Positions 8,449-16,157 of a stretch of DNA of 64,000 nt are shown here, piece after piece; within the stretch, counting starts at the first letter, position 1, and each line of letters opens with the position of its first letter. A program made the position numbers and the translations under genes. The notes under the pieces are model-generated. The model searched no databases. It had not been told where the DNA came from and worked only from the letters and a program-made list of their open reading frames with translations. This DNA comes from Bradyrhizobium sp. 21 (GTDB lineage: Bacteria; Pseudomonadota; Alphaproteobacteria; Rhizobiales; Xanthobacteraceae): NCBI RefSeq assembly GCF_023073335.1, contig NZ_JADPJG010000031.1, positions 237,845-301,844 of the forward strand, given 5' to 3'.

Positions 8449-9130
8449 AGCCGTAACTACGCATGATGGCGGCGCAGAGCTTGACGTCTTCGGGGCGATC
8501 GATCTGGAACATCTTGTGACGATCCATCACGTGAAAGCCGATCTTACCGCCGAGACGATTGTTCTGCTCGCGCAGGAGTGAAGGGATCAGGACGTAGAAC
8601 GAGCCGTTCTCCAGGTAGCGGGTCTCGATCTGCTGGCGCATGCGGCGGTTGCGATAATCGTAGTTGATCGGCTCTGGTCCGCTCGCGCCGATACGCCAGT
8701 TGAAATAATCCTCGACCTCGCAAACCGAGAGCAGGCTGTCGAGATGCTCGCGGTCGAAGGTCGCAAGCGCGTTCTCGATGTCGCTGGACTCGCGGATCGG
8801 CGAGGTGGCCTGGAGCGCGACGACCCGCTCGAACCGTCCCATCCGCCCGTCGGTCGCATTCAGCGCGTGCAGCCAGGCGGATTCGGACGAGGCGAGGTCA
8901 CCCGAAATGTCTTCGGGGCGCCGCACGCCGATGGCGCCGGCGGCTTCGGCCGCCGCGAGGATGTCGTCGCTGTCGGAAGAGACCGCCACCACGTCGACGC
9001 CGCGCGCCGCGCGTGCCTGCTCCACCGTCCATGCGATCAGCGGCTTGCCGCAGAGATCGAGCAGGTTCTTGTGCGGAATGCCCTTGGAGCCGCCGCGCGC
9101 GGCGATCACGGCCAGCGTCTTGGGTGCCAT
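8441..9130 (-). CDS. Acylneuraminate cytidylyltransferase family protein (NeuA-like)
   Basis: 229 residues. The N-terminus APKTLAVIAARGGSKGIP contains the RGGSKGI CTP-binding signature of CMP-sialic acid/CMP-Kdo synthetases, and LQATSPIR is the second family motif. It would attach CMP to a 3-deoxy-ulosonic acid made by the upstream NeuB-like enzyme. The ATG at 9130 shares its A with the stop of the NeuB fusion (TGATG), the tightest possible coupling. A longer in-frame opening upstream is the shadow of the NeuB gene. Sialic, legionaminic or pseudaminic acid specificity cannot be decided. Confidence 0.88.
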   Translation of the reverse strand: MAPKTLAVIAARGGSKGIPHKNLLDLCGKPLIAWTVEQARAARGVDVVAVSSDSDDILAAAEAAGAIGVRRPEDISGDLASSESAWLHALNATDGRMGRFERVVALQATSPIRESSDIENALATFDREHLDSLLSVCEVEDYFNWRIGASGPEPINYDYRNRRMRQQIETRYLENGSFYVLIPSLLREQNNRLGGKIGFHVMDRHKMFQIDRPEDVKLCAAIMRSYGYA

Positions 9131-11055
9131 CAGATATGCCCCTCGAGACGCTCGAGCGCGATCCAGAAGCCTTCGCCCATGTTCTTGTGGCCCTGCCAGA
9201 TTTCGGGGATGAAGGACGCGGTCGGCGCGTGCTGGCGCAGCACCCGCCCGATCTCGTCGAAATCGATCTCGCCTTCGCCAACCTGGAGCCCTTCGCCGTC
9301 GAGCCCCTTGGCGTCGCCGAAATGCAGATGCGCGGTGTGCGGCCCGAGCTGCGCCAGGCCATGTGCGAAGTCGAAGCCGAAATGGTTGGCGGCGAGCTTG
9401 GTGTGGGAAATGTCGACGCACATCCGCAGATCGTGCTTGGCGCAAAACGCGGCCGACTCTTCCGGGAAGATGAAAATATTCTGGTGGCGCTGGCCGCCGA
9501 AATGCCAGGGGAACGGTGCCATGGTCTGCGGCGTCAGCTCGACGCCGTCCATGTCGAGCTCCTTCAGGCTCTGGGCGAAGATACGGTAGCGCTCGACCTT
9601 CTCCTCCGGCGGCAATGGCTCGTCCATGGTGAAACCGCCGATATTGGCGACGATGGGCGGACGCTTGGTGTTGGGGAAGAATTTCTTCAGGCCGCGGGTG
9701 ATGTCGATCACGGCCTGGGTCTGCTCCAGCGAGTATCGCCGCAGCGCCTCGTCGGGGGTTGCGAGGTCCATCAGCTTGGAACCGGCAAACAGCTCCGGCG
9801 CATGCACGACGAAGCCGAGATCATAGGTGCCGGAGAGATACGCCGCGGGATCGCGCTCCATGTCGCTGTAGCTGAGATGGAACTCAAGGATGTCAGGCTC
9901 GCAGATCTCCAGGAAGCGTTCGGTGTCGTGATAGCGCACCGGCACGCCCCAGGGCCGATCGAAGCGGTAGCGCCGCGCTTTCGCGGTACCATCGTCGAGG
10001 TCGCTCTGGAAGAAATAGTCGTCGGTCGCCATCGCCCGCGTCAGCTTGCGCCCGAGCAGCGCCGGCATCTTCAGCGGCGACAGGCCTTGTCCCGGGCTTT
10101 TTACGGCGACGTCGCTGTCGGAGATCACGGTGCCGGCCGGAAGGTCGCGCGCGGCCACCAGGCTCTTGGCGAGGTTTTCGCGGTTGATCAGCTCACCTTG
10201 GCTCAGCGCGCGCTCGGCCAGTTTCTCGCCGCGCGCCGCCTCCACCTCGCGGATGCCCGAGACCAGCGTCCTGAATTCCTCCGGCTCCAGGCTCGCGGCA
10301 TGGTCCGGACCTTCCATCTCGCGGTCGAGCGTGATGTGGCGTTCGATGACGACGGCGCCGAGCGCCACCGCGGCCGTCGAAACGGCAACACCGCGCTCGT
10401 GGCCCGAATAACCGACGACCGGATGGATCTCGCGCAGCGTTTCCATGAAACGCAGATGGATGTTGTGGAGCGCGGCCGGATAGGTGCTCTGGCAGTGCAG
10501 CAGCACGTAGCTCGCTTCGCGGTCGTCGAGGAATTTCGCCGCGGTCTTGATCTCGTCCGTCGTGCTCATGCCGGTCGAGACGATCAGCGTCTTGGCGGTG
10601 GCGGCAAGGCACGCAAGCAGCGGCAGGTTGGTGAGGTCGGCGGAGGCGACCTTGTAGGCCTGCACGCCGAACCCTTCGAGCACGGCGACGCTCTTTGCGT
10701 CCCAGGGCGTGCAGAGATACTCGATACCCTTCGTTGCGCAGTATTCGGCGATCTTCTTCTGCTGCGCGGTCGGGAGCTCGAAGCGGCGCAGCAGATCGAG
10801 CGTGTATTCGACGGCGAGGTCGTCGTCCTTCCCGGACAGGCTCGAAGCACGATAGACCTCGTCGAGCTTGCGCATCTGGAACTTGGCGCAATCGGCACCG
10901 GCCGCGACCGCGGCATCGACCAGCGCAATGGCGCGATCGAAGTCGCCATTGTGGTTGTTGCCGATCTCGGCGATGACGTAGCAGGGTTCGCCATCGCCCA
11001 GTAGACGGTTGCCGATGCGGACCGGGGCAGGCTGTTTGGGCGATGTCATCAACAT
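9130..11055 (-). CDS. NeuB-family synthase with SAF domain, fused to a TIM-barrel sugar isomerase
   Basis: 641 residues, nearly twice the usual NeuB length (about 340-350). Residues ~1-290 are a NeuB barrel: EIGNNHNGD (~30-38), GYSGHE (~215-220) and ERHITLD (~238-244). Residues ~293-352 form a SAF (antifreeze-like) domain. Residues ~360-641 are a second, AP-endonuclease-2-type barrel with VDISH, HFGDAKG and PEIWQGH as probable metal ligands. NeuB enzymes condense phosphoenolpyruvate with an aldose to make nonulosonic acids; the fused barrel may supply or modify that aldose. ATG at 11055 (MLMTSP) or 11049. It lies 15 bases downstream of the kinase gene. Confidence 0.85.
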   Translation of the reverse strand: MLMTSPKQPAPVRIGNRLLGDGEPCYVIAEIGNNHNGDFDRAIALVDAAVAAGADCAKFQMRKLDEVYRASSLSGKDDDLAVEYTLDLLRRFELPTAQQKKIAEYCATKGIEYLCTPWDAKSVAVLEGFGVQAYKVASADLTNLPLLACLAATAKTLIVSTGMSTTDEIKTAAKFLDDREASYVLLHCQSTYPAALHNIHLRFMETLREIHPVVGYSGHERGVAVSTAAVALGAVVIERHITLDREMEGPDHAASLEPEEFRTLVSGIREVEAARGEKLAERALSQGELINRENLAKSLVAARDLPAGTVISDSDVAVKSPGQGLSPLKMPALLGRKLTRAMATDDYFFQSDLDDGTAKARRYRFDRPWGVPVRYHDTERFLEICEPDILEFHLSYSDMERDPAAYLSGTYDLGFVVHAPELFAGSKLMDLATPDEALRRYSLEQTQAVIDITRGLKKFFPNTKRPPIVANIGGFTMDEPLPPEEKVERYRIFAQSLKELDMDGVELTPQTMAPFPWHFGGQRHQNIFIFPEESAAFCAKHDLRMCVDISHTKLAANHFGFDFAHGLAQLGPHTAHLHFGDAKGLDGEGLQVGEGEIDFDEIGRVLRQHAPTASFIPEIWQGHKNMGEGFWIALERLEGHI

Positions 11056-11070
11056 TCTCGTCTCATATCG

Positions 11071-12447
11071 TCAGGCGAAACGCGCGGGAAAGCGCGACTT
11101 CCACGTCCGCAGCCCGTTCTCTTCGAACATGATGCGCGAACAGCTGTGCCCCTGTTGTTCCAATGCGGCAATGAGCTGGTAGCGCTCGAACGGACGCACG
11201 AAGAACATGAAGTAGCCGCCGCCGCCGGCGCCCAGCAGCTTGCCACCGACCGCGCCGTGCTGTTTGGCGAAATCGTAGATCGCGTCGATTGCGTCGGACG
11301 AGATCTTCGAGCTTAGCTTCCGCTTGGCGTGCCAGGCGTCGTCGATCAGCCGGCCGCATTCCAGTAACTGGCCGCGCAGCAGATGCCGCCGGATGTCGCG
11401 CGTCACTTCCTTCTGCTTGGCGGCGGCGGCGACGGCGTCGCTGGTCTCGTGCTGGGCCTTCTGGTCGCGGTGGATGGTGCCGGAATCGCGGCCCGAGCCG
11501 GCGTAGCAGAGCACCAGGCTCTCCTCGAGCTCGGCGATGATGTTGGGATCGAGACGAAGCGGCACGATCGTGTTCTGGTCGGAGAAGAACTCCATGTGAT
11601 TGAAGCCGCCGAATACGGTGGCGTACTGATCCTGCCAGCCGCCGGGAATGTTGAGCATCAGCCGCTCGGCCTGGAACGCCATCTCGGCAACCTCGTGACG
11701 GTCCCACTGGTCGCCGCGGAATTCGTTGAAGCAGCCGATGATGGCGGACGAGACCACTGCCGAGCCGCCCAGTCCGGAGCCGACCGGGAAGTCGGCGGAC
11801 ACTTCGAGCTCGAATCCGTAGGTCGGCTTGATCAGGCGTACCACCGACTTGATCAGTGCGAGATCTCCGCCCGTGCCAAGTTCCGCGAGATCGTCCGCCT
11901 CGATCGTGGAGCGGAAATCATGCGAGTAGATCCGGATGCTGGGATCGCTCCGGCGCCGCAGCGTCGCGTGAGCGTACATCTTGATCGTGGCGTTGATGAC
12001 GGCGCCGCCGTCATTTGCCACGAAATAATGCGTCAGGTCGGTGCCGCCGCCCGAGAAGCTGATCCGCACCGGCGAGCGCGCGCGCGCGAACACTTCGCTC
12101 TCTTCCGACAGGTTGAACAGCTCGCGGCTGAACACGTCGACCAGCCGTCCCTCGCCATCGAGGATCGGCACCACGTGCACGCGCTGATCGAGCAGCTTGA
12201 GAATCTGCTCGCGCGGCCCGCCGGCTCTCGCCCAGACGAAGTTGCGATTGATGCAGGCGTCAACCCGGTCCTGAATCGTGGTGCCGGTCAGCATGCGCCT
12301 GCGGATGTCGCCGTCGGTCACCGCGCCGACGATTCGTCCGGTCGCGTCCTGCGCGAACAGGATACCGAGCATGTTCGCATTCAGGCGCCGGAAGGCTTCC
12401 TCAATGGTCTCGGTCTCGGCGATGGTGACGAGGGATCGTTCAAGCAC
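11071..12447 (-). CDS. CBS-domain pair fused to a GHMP sugar kinase (HddA-like)
   Basis: 458 residues, first gene of the operon. Residues ~1-115 are a tandem CBS (Bateman) module with VGAVTDGDIRRR near residue 40-51. Residues ~120-458 are a GHMP kinase: RSPVRISFSGGGTDL at the start, PVGSGLGGSAVVSSA as the ATP loop, and GGKLLGAGGGGYF as motif 3, closest in feel to D-glycero-alpha-D-manno-heptose-7-phosphate kinase. CBS pairs bind adenine nucleotides and often regulate the attached enzyme. It likely phosphorylates a sugar entering the NeuB pathway; heptose specificity is inferred only from family resemblance. Confidence 0.82.
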   Translation of the reverse strand: MLERSLVTIAETETIEEAFRRLNANMLGILFAQDATGRIVGAVTDGDIRRRMLTGTTIQDRVDACINRNFVWARAGGPREQILKLLDQRVHVVPILDGEGRLVDVFSRELFNLSEESEVFARARSPVRISFSGGGTDLTHYFVANDGGAVINATIKMYAHATLRRRSDPSIRIYSHDFRSTIEADDLAELGTGGDLALIKSVVRLIKPTYGFELEVSADFPVGSGLGGSAVVSSAIIGCFNEFRGDQWDRHEVAEMAFQAERLMLNIPGGWQDQYATVFGGFNHMEFFSDQNTIVPLRLDPNIIAELEESLVLCYAGSGRDSGTIHRDQKAQHETSDAVAAAAKQKEVTRDIRRHLLRGQLLECGRLIDDAWHAKRKLSSKISSDAIDAIYDFAKQHGAVGGKLLGAGGGGYFMFFVRPFERYQLIAALEQQGHSCSRIMFEENGLRTWKSRFPARFA

Positions 12448-12551
12448 GTTTTAGGGTCCAGAAAGGGCCATTTCGGGCCATATCGCGGCAAGGTTGGTAA
12501 TACGGGAGCGACAGGGACGATGCAAGGTTCCTGCGCCCGGGGCATCGCGCC

Positions 12552-12623
12552 TCGGCCCTGATCAACACCGGCATCAACATCAACGAGCAGCCCGCCGTGA
12601 ACGCGCTGCTGGAGGCGTTGTAG
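12552..12623 (+). pseudogene. Possible 3' remnant of a lost plus-strand gene
   Basis: In the 242-bp gap between the kinase gene and the PaaK-like gene, one plus-strand frame reads SALINTGININEQPAVNALL and then ends EAL with TAG at 12621-12623. The composition and codon choice look like real protein end sequence, but no start or upstream domain is present. I cannot name the parent gene. It may equally be chance. Confidence 0.25.
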
Positions 12624-12689
12624 ACCTATTACTGCTGGGGTCCGACCGTGCACATCTCTGCAATCGCAGGCTGTCGAGGGCGGCTGAAC

Positions 12690-13913
12690 TTACCGCTCGT
12701 CCGCGATCACCTTGCCGTCGTTCGGCAGCGCGCCGGGCTGCACCAATTCAACGTCGCCTCCGAGTTTCGTCACCGCGCGCAAGGTGCCGGCAATCTCCTC
12801 GCGCAATGCATCGTTCGCGGCAGCCGTCTCCGCTTTCAGCGTCATTGTATCGGCCTCGCCCCGGCGCGTGACGACGAGGCGCAGTCTTCCAAGCGCGGAA
12901 TGACGCTTGCCGATCTCGGCAACCTGCTCGGGGCGGACGAACATGCCCTTGACCTTGGTGGTCTGGTCCGCGCGCCCCATCCAGCCCTTGATGCGCATGT
13001 TGGTGCGGCCGCAGGGGCTGGTGCCCGGCAGCGCCGCGGTGAGGTCGCCGAGCGCGAGCCGGATCCAGGGATGGTGCGGGTCGAGCGAGGTCACGACGAT
13101 CTCGCCGACATCGCCCGGTGCCACGGGCTCGCCGGTGCCGGGCTTGACGATCTCCATGATCAGATCCTCGTTGACGACCATGCCCTCGTGCGCCCCGGTC
13201 TCGAAGGCGATGATGCCGAGATCGGCGGTGCCGAAGGCCTGGTGGGCATCGATGCCGCGGGACTTGATCTCCGCCTGGAGCGAGGGCGGGAATGCCGCGC
13301 CCGAGACCAGCGCGCGCTTGATTGAGGAGACGTCGCGGCCCGAGCTTGCGGCAGCATCGAGCAATATCTTCAGGAAGTCCGGCGTGCCGCTGTAGCCGAC
13401 GGGACGATAGGCCTCGATCAGCTCGAATTGCTGCTCGGTGTTCCCAGGACCTGCGGGGATAACGGCGCAGCCGAGCGCGCGCGCCGACGCATCGAAGATG
13501 AAGCCGCCGGGGGTGAGATGGTAGCTGAAGGTGTTGAGCACGATGTCATCGGGCCGGAACCCGGCCGCGAACAGCGCCCGCGCGCCGCGCCAAGGGTCGG
13601 CCTGTCGCCCCTCCGGCTCGAAAATCGGCCCTGGGGACGTAAAGAGGCGGGCGAACGAGCCGGGCGCAGCGGCGACGAAGCCGCCGAAGGGCATGGAGGC
13701 CTTGTGCAGGGCCGGCAGTTCCGACTTGCGCAGCACCGGCAGGCCGGCGAGGGCTGCCCTGGAGGTCACGGCGGCCGGATCGACGCCTTTCAGCCGGTCG
13801 GCATAGGTGGGCGCGGTCATCGCACTGCGCAGCACGCCGGGCAGGCGAGAGAACAGATCGGCCTCGCGCGCGGCTTGCTCGCGCGTCTCGAGGGCGTCGT
13901 AATGGGCGGTCAT
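12690..13913 (-). CDS. PaaK-like adenylate-forming enzyme (phenylacetate-CoA ligase family)
   Basis: 407 residues with the PaaK layout: the N-terminal half has SGTPDFLKILL, the middle has QAFGTADLGIIAFE (the adenylation motif region) and the C-terminal part has GRADQTTKVKGMFVRP, the hinge and mobile domain typical of PaaK (usually ~430 residues). PaaK enzymes activate aryl acids as CoA esters using ATP; other members adenylate different carboxylic acids. It sits beside a glycan locus and a Liv/acyl-CoA synthetase operon, so context does not settle the substrate. Divergent from the AGE epimerase gene. Confidence 0.85.
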   Translation of the reverse strand: MTAHYDALETREQAAREADLFSRLPGVLRSAMTAPTYADRLKGVDPAAVTSRAALAGLPVLRKSELPALHKASMPFGGFVAAAPGSFARLFTSPGPIFEPEGRQADPWRGARALFAAGFRPDDIVLNTFSYHLTPGGFIFDASARALGCAVIPAGPGNTEQQFELIEAYRPVGYSGTPDFLKILLDAAASSGRDVSSIKRALVSGAAFPPSLQAEIKSRGIDAHQAFGTADLGIIAFETGAHEGMVVNEDLIMEIVKPGTGEPVAPGDVGEIVVTSLDPHHPWIRLALGDLTAALPGTSPCGRTNMRIKGWMGRADQTTKVKGMFVRPEQVAEIGKRHSALGRLRLVVTRRGEADTMTLKAETAAANDALREEIAGTLRAVTKLGGDVELVQPGALPNDGKVIADER

Positions 13914-13999
13914 GGCTGATCTTTCCGGGTTGGCGTCCGTTGCGTGCCGCCGCCGGCATGGCTATCAGACGGCCATTGGCGAGGTTTGAAGAGGACGCG

Positions 14000-15151
14000 A
14001 TGGCGGACGAAGGACTCATTGCGACGGACGAGGCAGCGGATGTCGTCCCGCGCCTGAAGCGCCGCATGATCGACGAGGCGCTGCCGTTGTGGTCGACGGT
14101 CGGCTGGGACCATGGCGCGGGTGGTTTCATCGATCGGCTGCGCCGTGACGGCATGGCGGATGTGGCCGCGCCGCGGCGCGTGTTCGTGCAGGCCCGCCAG
14201 ATCTATTGCTATGCCAAGGCCGCGCAGATGGGCTGGTATCCTGCGGGGCGCGCCATCGCACTGAAGGGGCTGGAGCATCTGCTGGCCAAGGCGAAGGCGC
14301 CCGACGGCCGGCCCGGCTACGTGCACCGGCTGACGCCGGAGGGCACGGTGCTGGACGGCCGGCGCGATGCCTACGACCACGCTTTCATCCTGTTTGCGCT
14401 GGCGGCCGTCTATGCGCTCGACCAGGACGCGCAAATTCGCGCCGAGATCGACGCCCTGCTCGCCTTCCTCGACGGTCGTTTGCGTTCGCCGCATGGCGGC
14501 GTCCACGAAGGCCTGCCGGTTTCGCTGCCGCGCCGGCAGAACCCGCATATGCATCTGTTCGAGGCAATGATCGCCTGCTTCGACGCGACCCACGATTTGT
14601 CGTTCCAGAACCGCGCCGGCGAGTTCTTCGCGCTGTTCCTCGCCAATCTCTACGACAAGCAGACGCGCGCGCTCGGCGAATATTTCGAGGAGGACTGGTC
14701 GAAGATCGCACCGGTCAGCGTTGAGCCAGGTCACCAGGCGGAATGGGTCTGGCTGCTGAAGGGATTCGAACGTATCACGGGATGCCCGACCGGGCAGCGG
14801 CGCGCCGAACTGCTGACGACCGCGCTGCGCTATCGCGACGGGGCCACCGGCTGCCTGATCGACGAGGGCGACGATGCCGGCAACATCCGCCGCAGCACGC
14901 GCCGGCTGTGGCCTCAGACCGAGATTGCAAAGGCTTGGATCGCGCAGGCCGAATCCGGCGAGGCGGGCGCGGCGGACGAGGCGCGCATGGCGCTGGTGCG
15001 GCTCGAACGGCATTACCTCAGCCATCCCGTGAAGGGCGGCTGGTACGACCAGTTCGATCGCGACGGCAAATCGCTGATCGACACCATTCCTGCGTCGTCA
15101 TTCTATCATGTTCTCTGCGCAGTCGCGGAAGCGGAGCAGGTGCTGGGCTAG
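14000..15151 (+). CDS. AGE-family epimerase/isomerase
   Basis: 383-residue (alpha/alpha)6-barrel protein of the N-acylglucosamine 2-epimerase / mannose isomerase family. Visible motifs are RVFVQARQIYCYA near residue 60, DAYDHAFILFAL, NPHMHLFEAM (a conserved His region) and QAEWVWLL. The ATG at 14000 (MADEGLIATD) with a purine-rich site just upstream is preferred over a longer in-frame opening at 13940. It could convert mannose to fructose or its 6-phosphate, or epimerise a sugar at C2, which would suit the ManC/GDP-mannose and NeuB routes in this window. Confidence 0.82.
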   Translation: MADEGLIATDEAADVVPRLKRRMIDEALPLWSTVGWDHGAGGFIDRLRRDGMADVAAPRRVFVQARQIYCYAKAAQMGWYPAGRAIALKGLEHLLAKAKAPDGRPGYVHRLTPEGTVLDGRRDAYDHAFILFALAAVYALDQDAQIRAEIDALLAFLDGRLRSPHGGVHEGLPVSLPRRQNPHMHLFEAMIACFDATHDLSFQNRAGEFFALFLANLYDKQTRALGEYFEEDWSKIAPVSVEPGHQAEWVWLLKGFERITGCPTGQRRAELLTTALRYRDGATGCLIDEGDDAGNIRRSTRRLWPQTEIAKAWIAQAESGEAGAADEARMALVRLERHYLSHPVKGGWYDQFDRDGKSLIDTIPASSFYHVLCAVAEAEQVLG

Positions 15152-15154
15152 AAC

Positions 15155-15994
15155 TCAGAGCCACCTTTTGCGCCGCTTGAAACTCTTGAGGTTCTTGAAG
15201 CTCTTGCGCTGGTCGCCGGCGCCGCCGAGATAGAATTCCTTGACGTCCTCGTTGTCGCGCAATTCGTCCGCGGTGCCGTCGAGCACAACCTTGCCCTGCT
15301 CCATGATGTAGCCGTGGCTCGCGACCGACAACGCGGCGCGCGCGTTCTGCTCGACCAGCAGGATGGTAACGCCGAGGTCGCGGTTGATCTTCTGGATGAT
15401 CGAGAACACCTCTTTCACCAGCAGCGGCGACAGGCCCATCGACGGCTCGTCCATCAGGATCATCTTCGGACGCGCCATCAGCGCGCGGCCGATCGCCAGC
15501 ATCTGCTGCTCGCCGCCGGAGAGATAGCCGGCAAGCCCGGTGCGCTCCTTGAGGCGCGGGAAATAGTTGAAGACCATGTCGAGATCGGCATCGACCCCGC
15601 GGTCCCTGCGGGTGAAGGCGCCAAGCTTGAGGTTTTCCAGCGAGGTCATGTCGGCGACGATGCGCCGGCCCTCCATCACCTGGAAGATGCCGCGGCGCAC
15701 GATCTTGTCGGGATCGATGCCGGCGATTGCGGAGCCCTCGAACAGGATCTCGCCGCGCGTGACTTCGCCGTCCTCGGTCTTGAGCAGCCCCGAGATCGCC
15801 TTCAGCGTCGTCGACTTGCCAGCGCCGTTGGCCCCTAACAGCGCCACGATCGCGCCCTTGGGCACGTCGAGGCTGAGACCGCGCAGCACCAGGATCACGT
15901 CGTCATAGACGACCTCGATGTTGCGCACGGCGAGGAGGGGAGGAGCCGGCACGACGGTAGGAGTGGGGTGAATCGCTTCGGCGGTTTGGGTCAT
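15155..15994 (-). CDS. livF: Liv-type ABC transporter ATP-binding protein
   Basis: 279 residues: Walker A GANGAGKST, signature LSGGEQQMLAIGRAL, Walker B ILMDEPSMGLSP, and the NARAALSVASHGYIMEQGKV ending of LivF proteins. The C-terminus carries an unusual basic tail (KSFKNLKSFKRRKRWL), longer than typical LivF (~235-250 residues). It is the last gene of the first Liv operon, after livK, separated by a repeat-bearing gap. It powers uptake of branched-chain amino acids or, in this genus often, carboxylates and aromatic acids. Confidence 0.92.
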   Translation of the reverse strand: MTQTAEAIHPTPTVVPAPPLLAVRNIEVVYDDVILVLRGLSLDVPKGAIVALLGANGAGKSTTLKAISGLLKTEDGEVTRGEILFEGSAIAGIDPDKIVRRGIFQVMEGRRIVADMTSLENLKLGAFTRRDRGVDADLDMVFNYFPRLKERTGLAGYLSGGEQQMLAIGRALMARPKMILMDEPSMGLSPLLVKEVFSIIQKINRDLGVTILLVEQNARAALSVASHGYIMEQGKVVLDGTADELRDNEDVKEFYLGGAGDQRKSFKNLKSFKRRKRWL

Positions 15995-16014
15995 GCTTCT
16001 TCATTCTCCGCTGC

Positions 16015-16133
16015 TGTCGCCCGGCTTGACCGGGCGACCCAGTATTCCAGGGGCGCTGAACGTTCCTCGATAAGCCGCGGCGTACTGGATCCCCCGCTCC
16101 AGTGCGCGATGCGCACAAGGCGGGGGATGACAG
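16015..16133. repeat. Intergenic palindromic repeat, family A, copy 1
   Basis: Fills most of the livF-livK gap. It contains the hairpin CGCCCGGCTTGACCGGGCG, then CCAGTATTCC, AAGCCGCGGCGTACTGGA and a second C/G-rich hairpin ending GGGGGATGACAG. A second copy, inverted, lies at 34080-34180. The two share the same order of blocks, so they are the same repeat family. It may act as a transcript-stabilising or attenuating hairpin between livK and livF. Confidence 0.8.
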
Positions 16134-16157
16134 TTGTGTGTGTGGTGAAGGCCAGGC

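Noticed and set aside
9013..11004. A 663-codon plus-strand open frame
   Set aside because: Antisense to the NeuB fusion, whose motifs are plain; residue make-up is the mirror of its codon bias.
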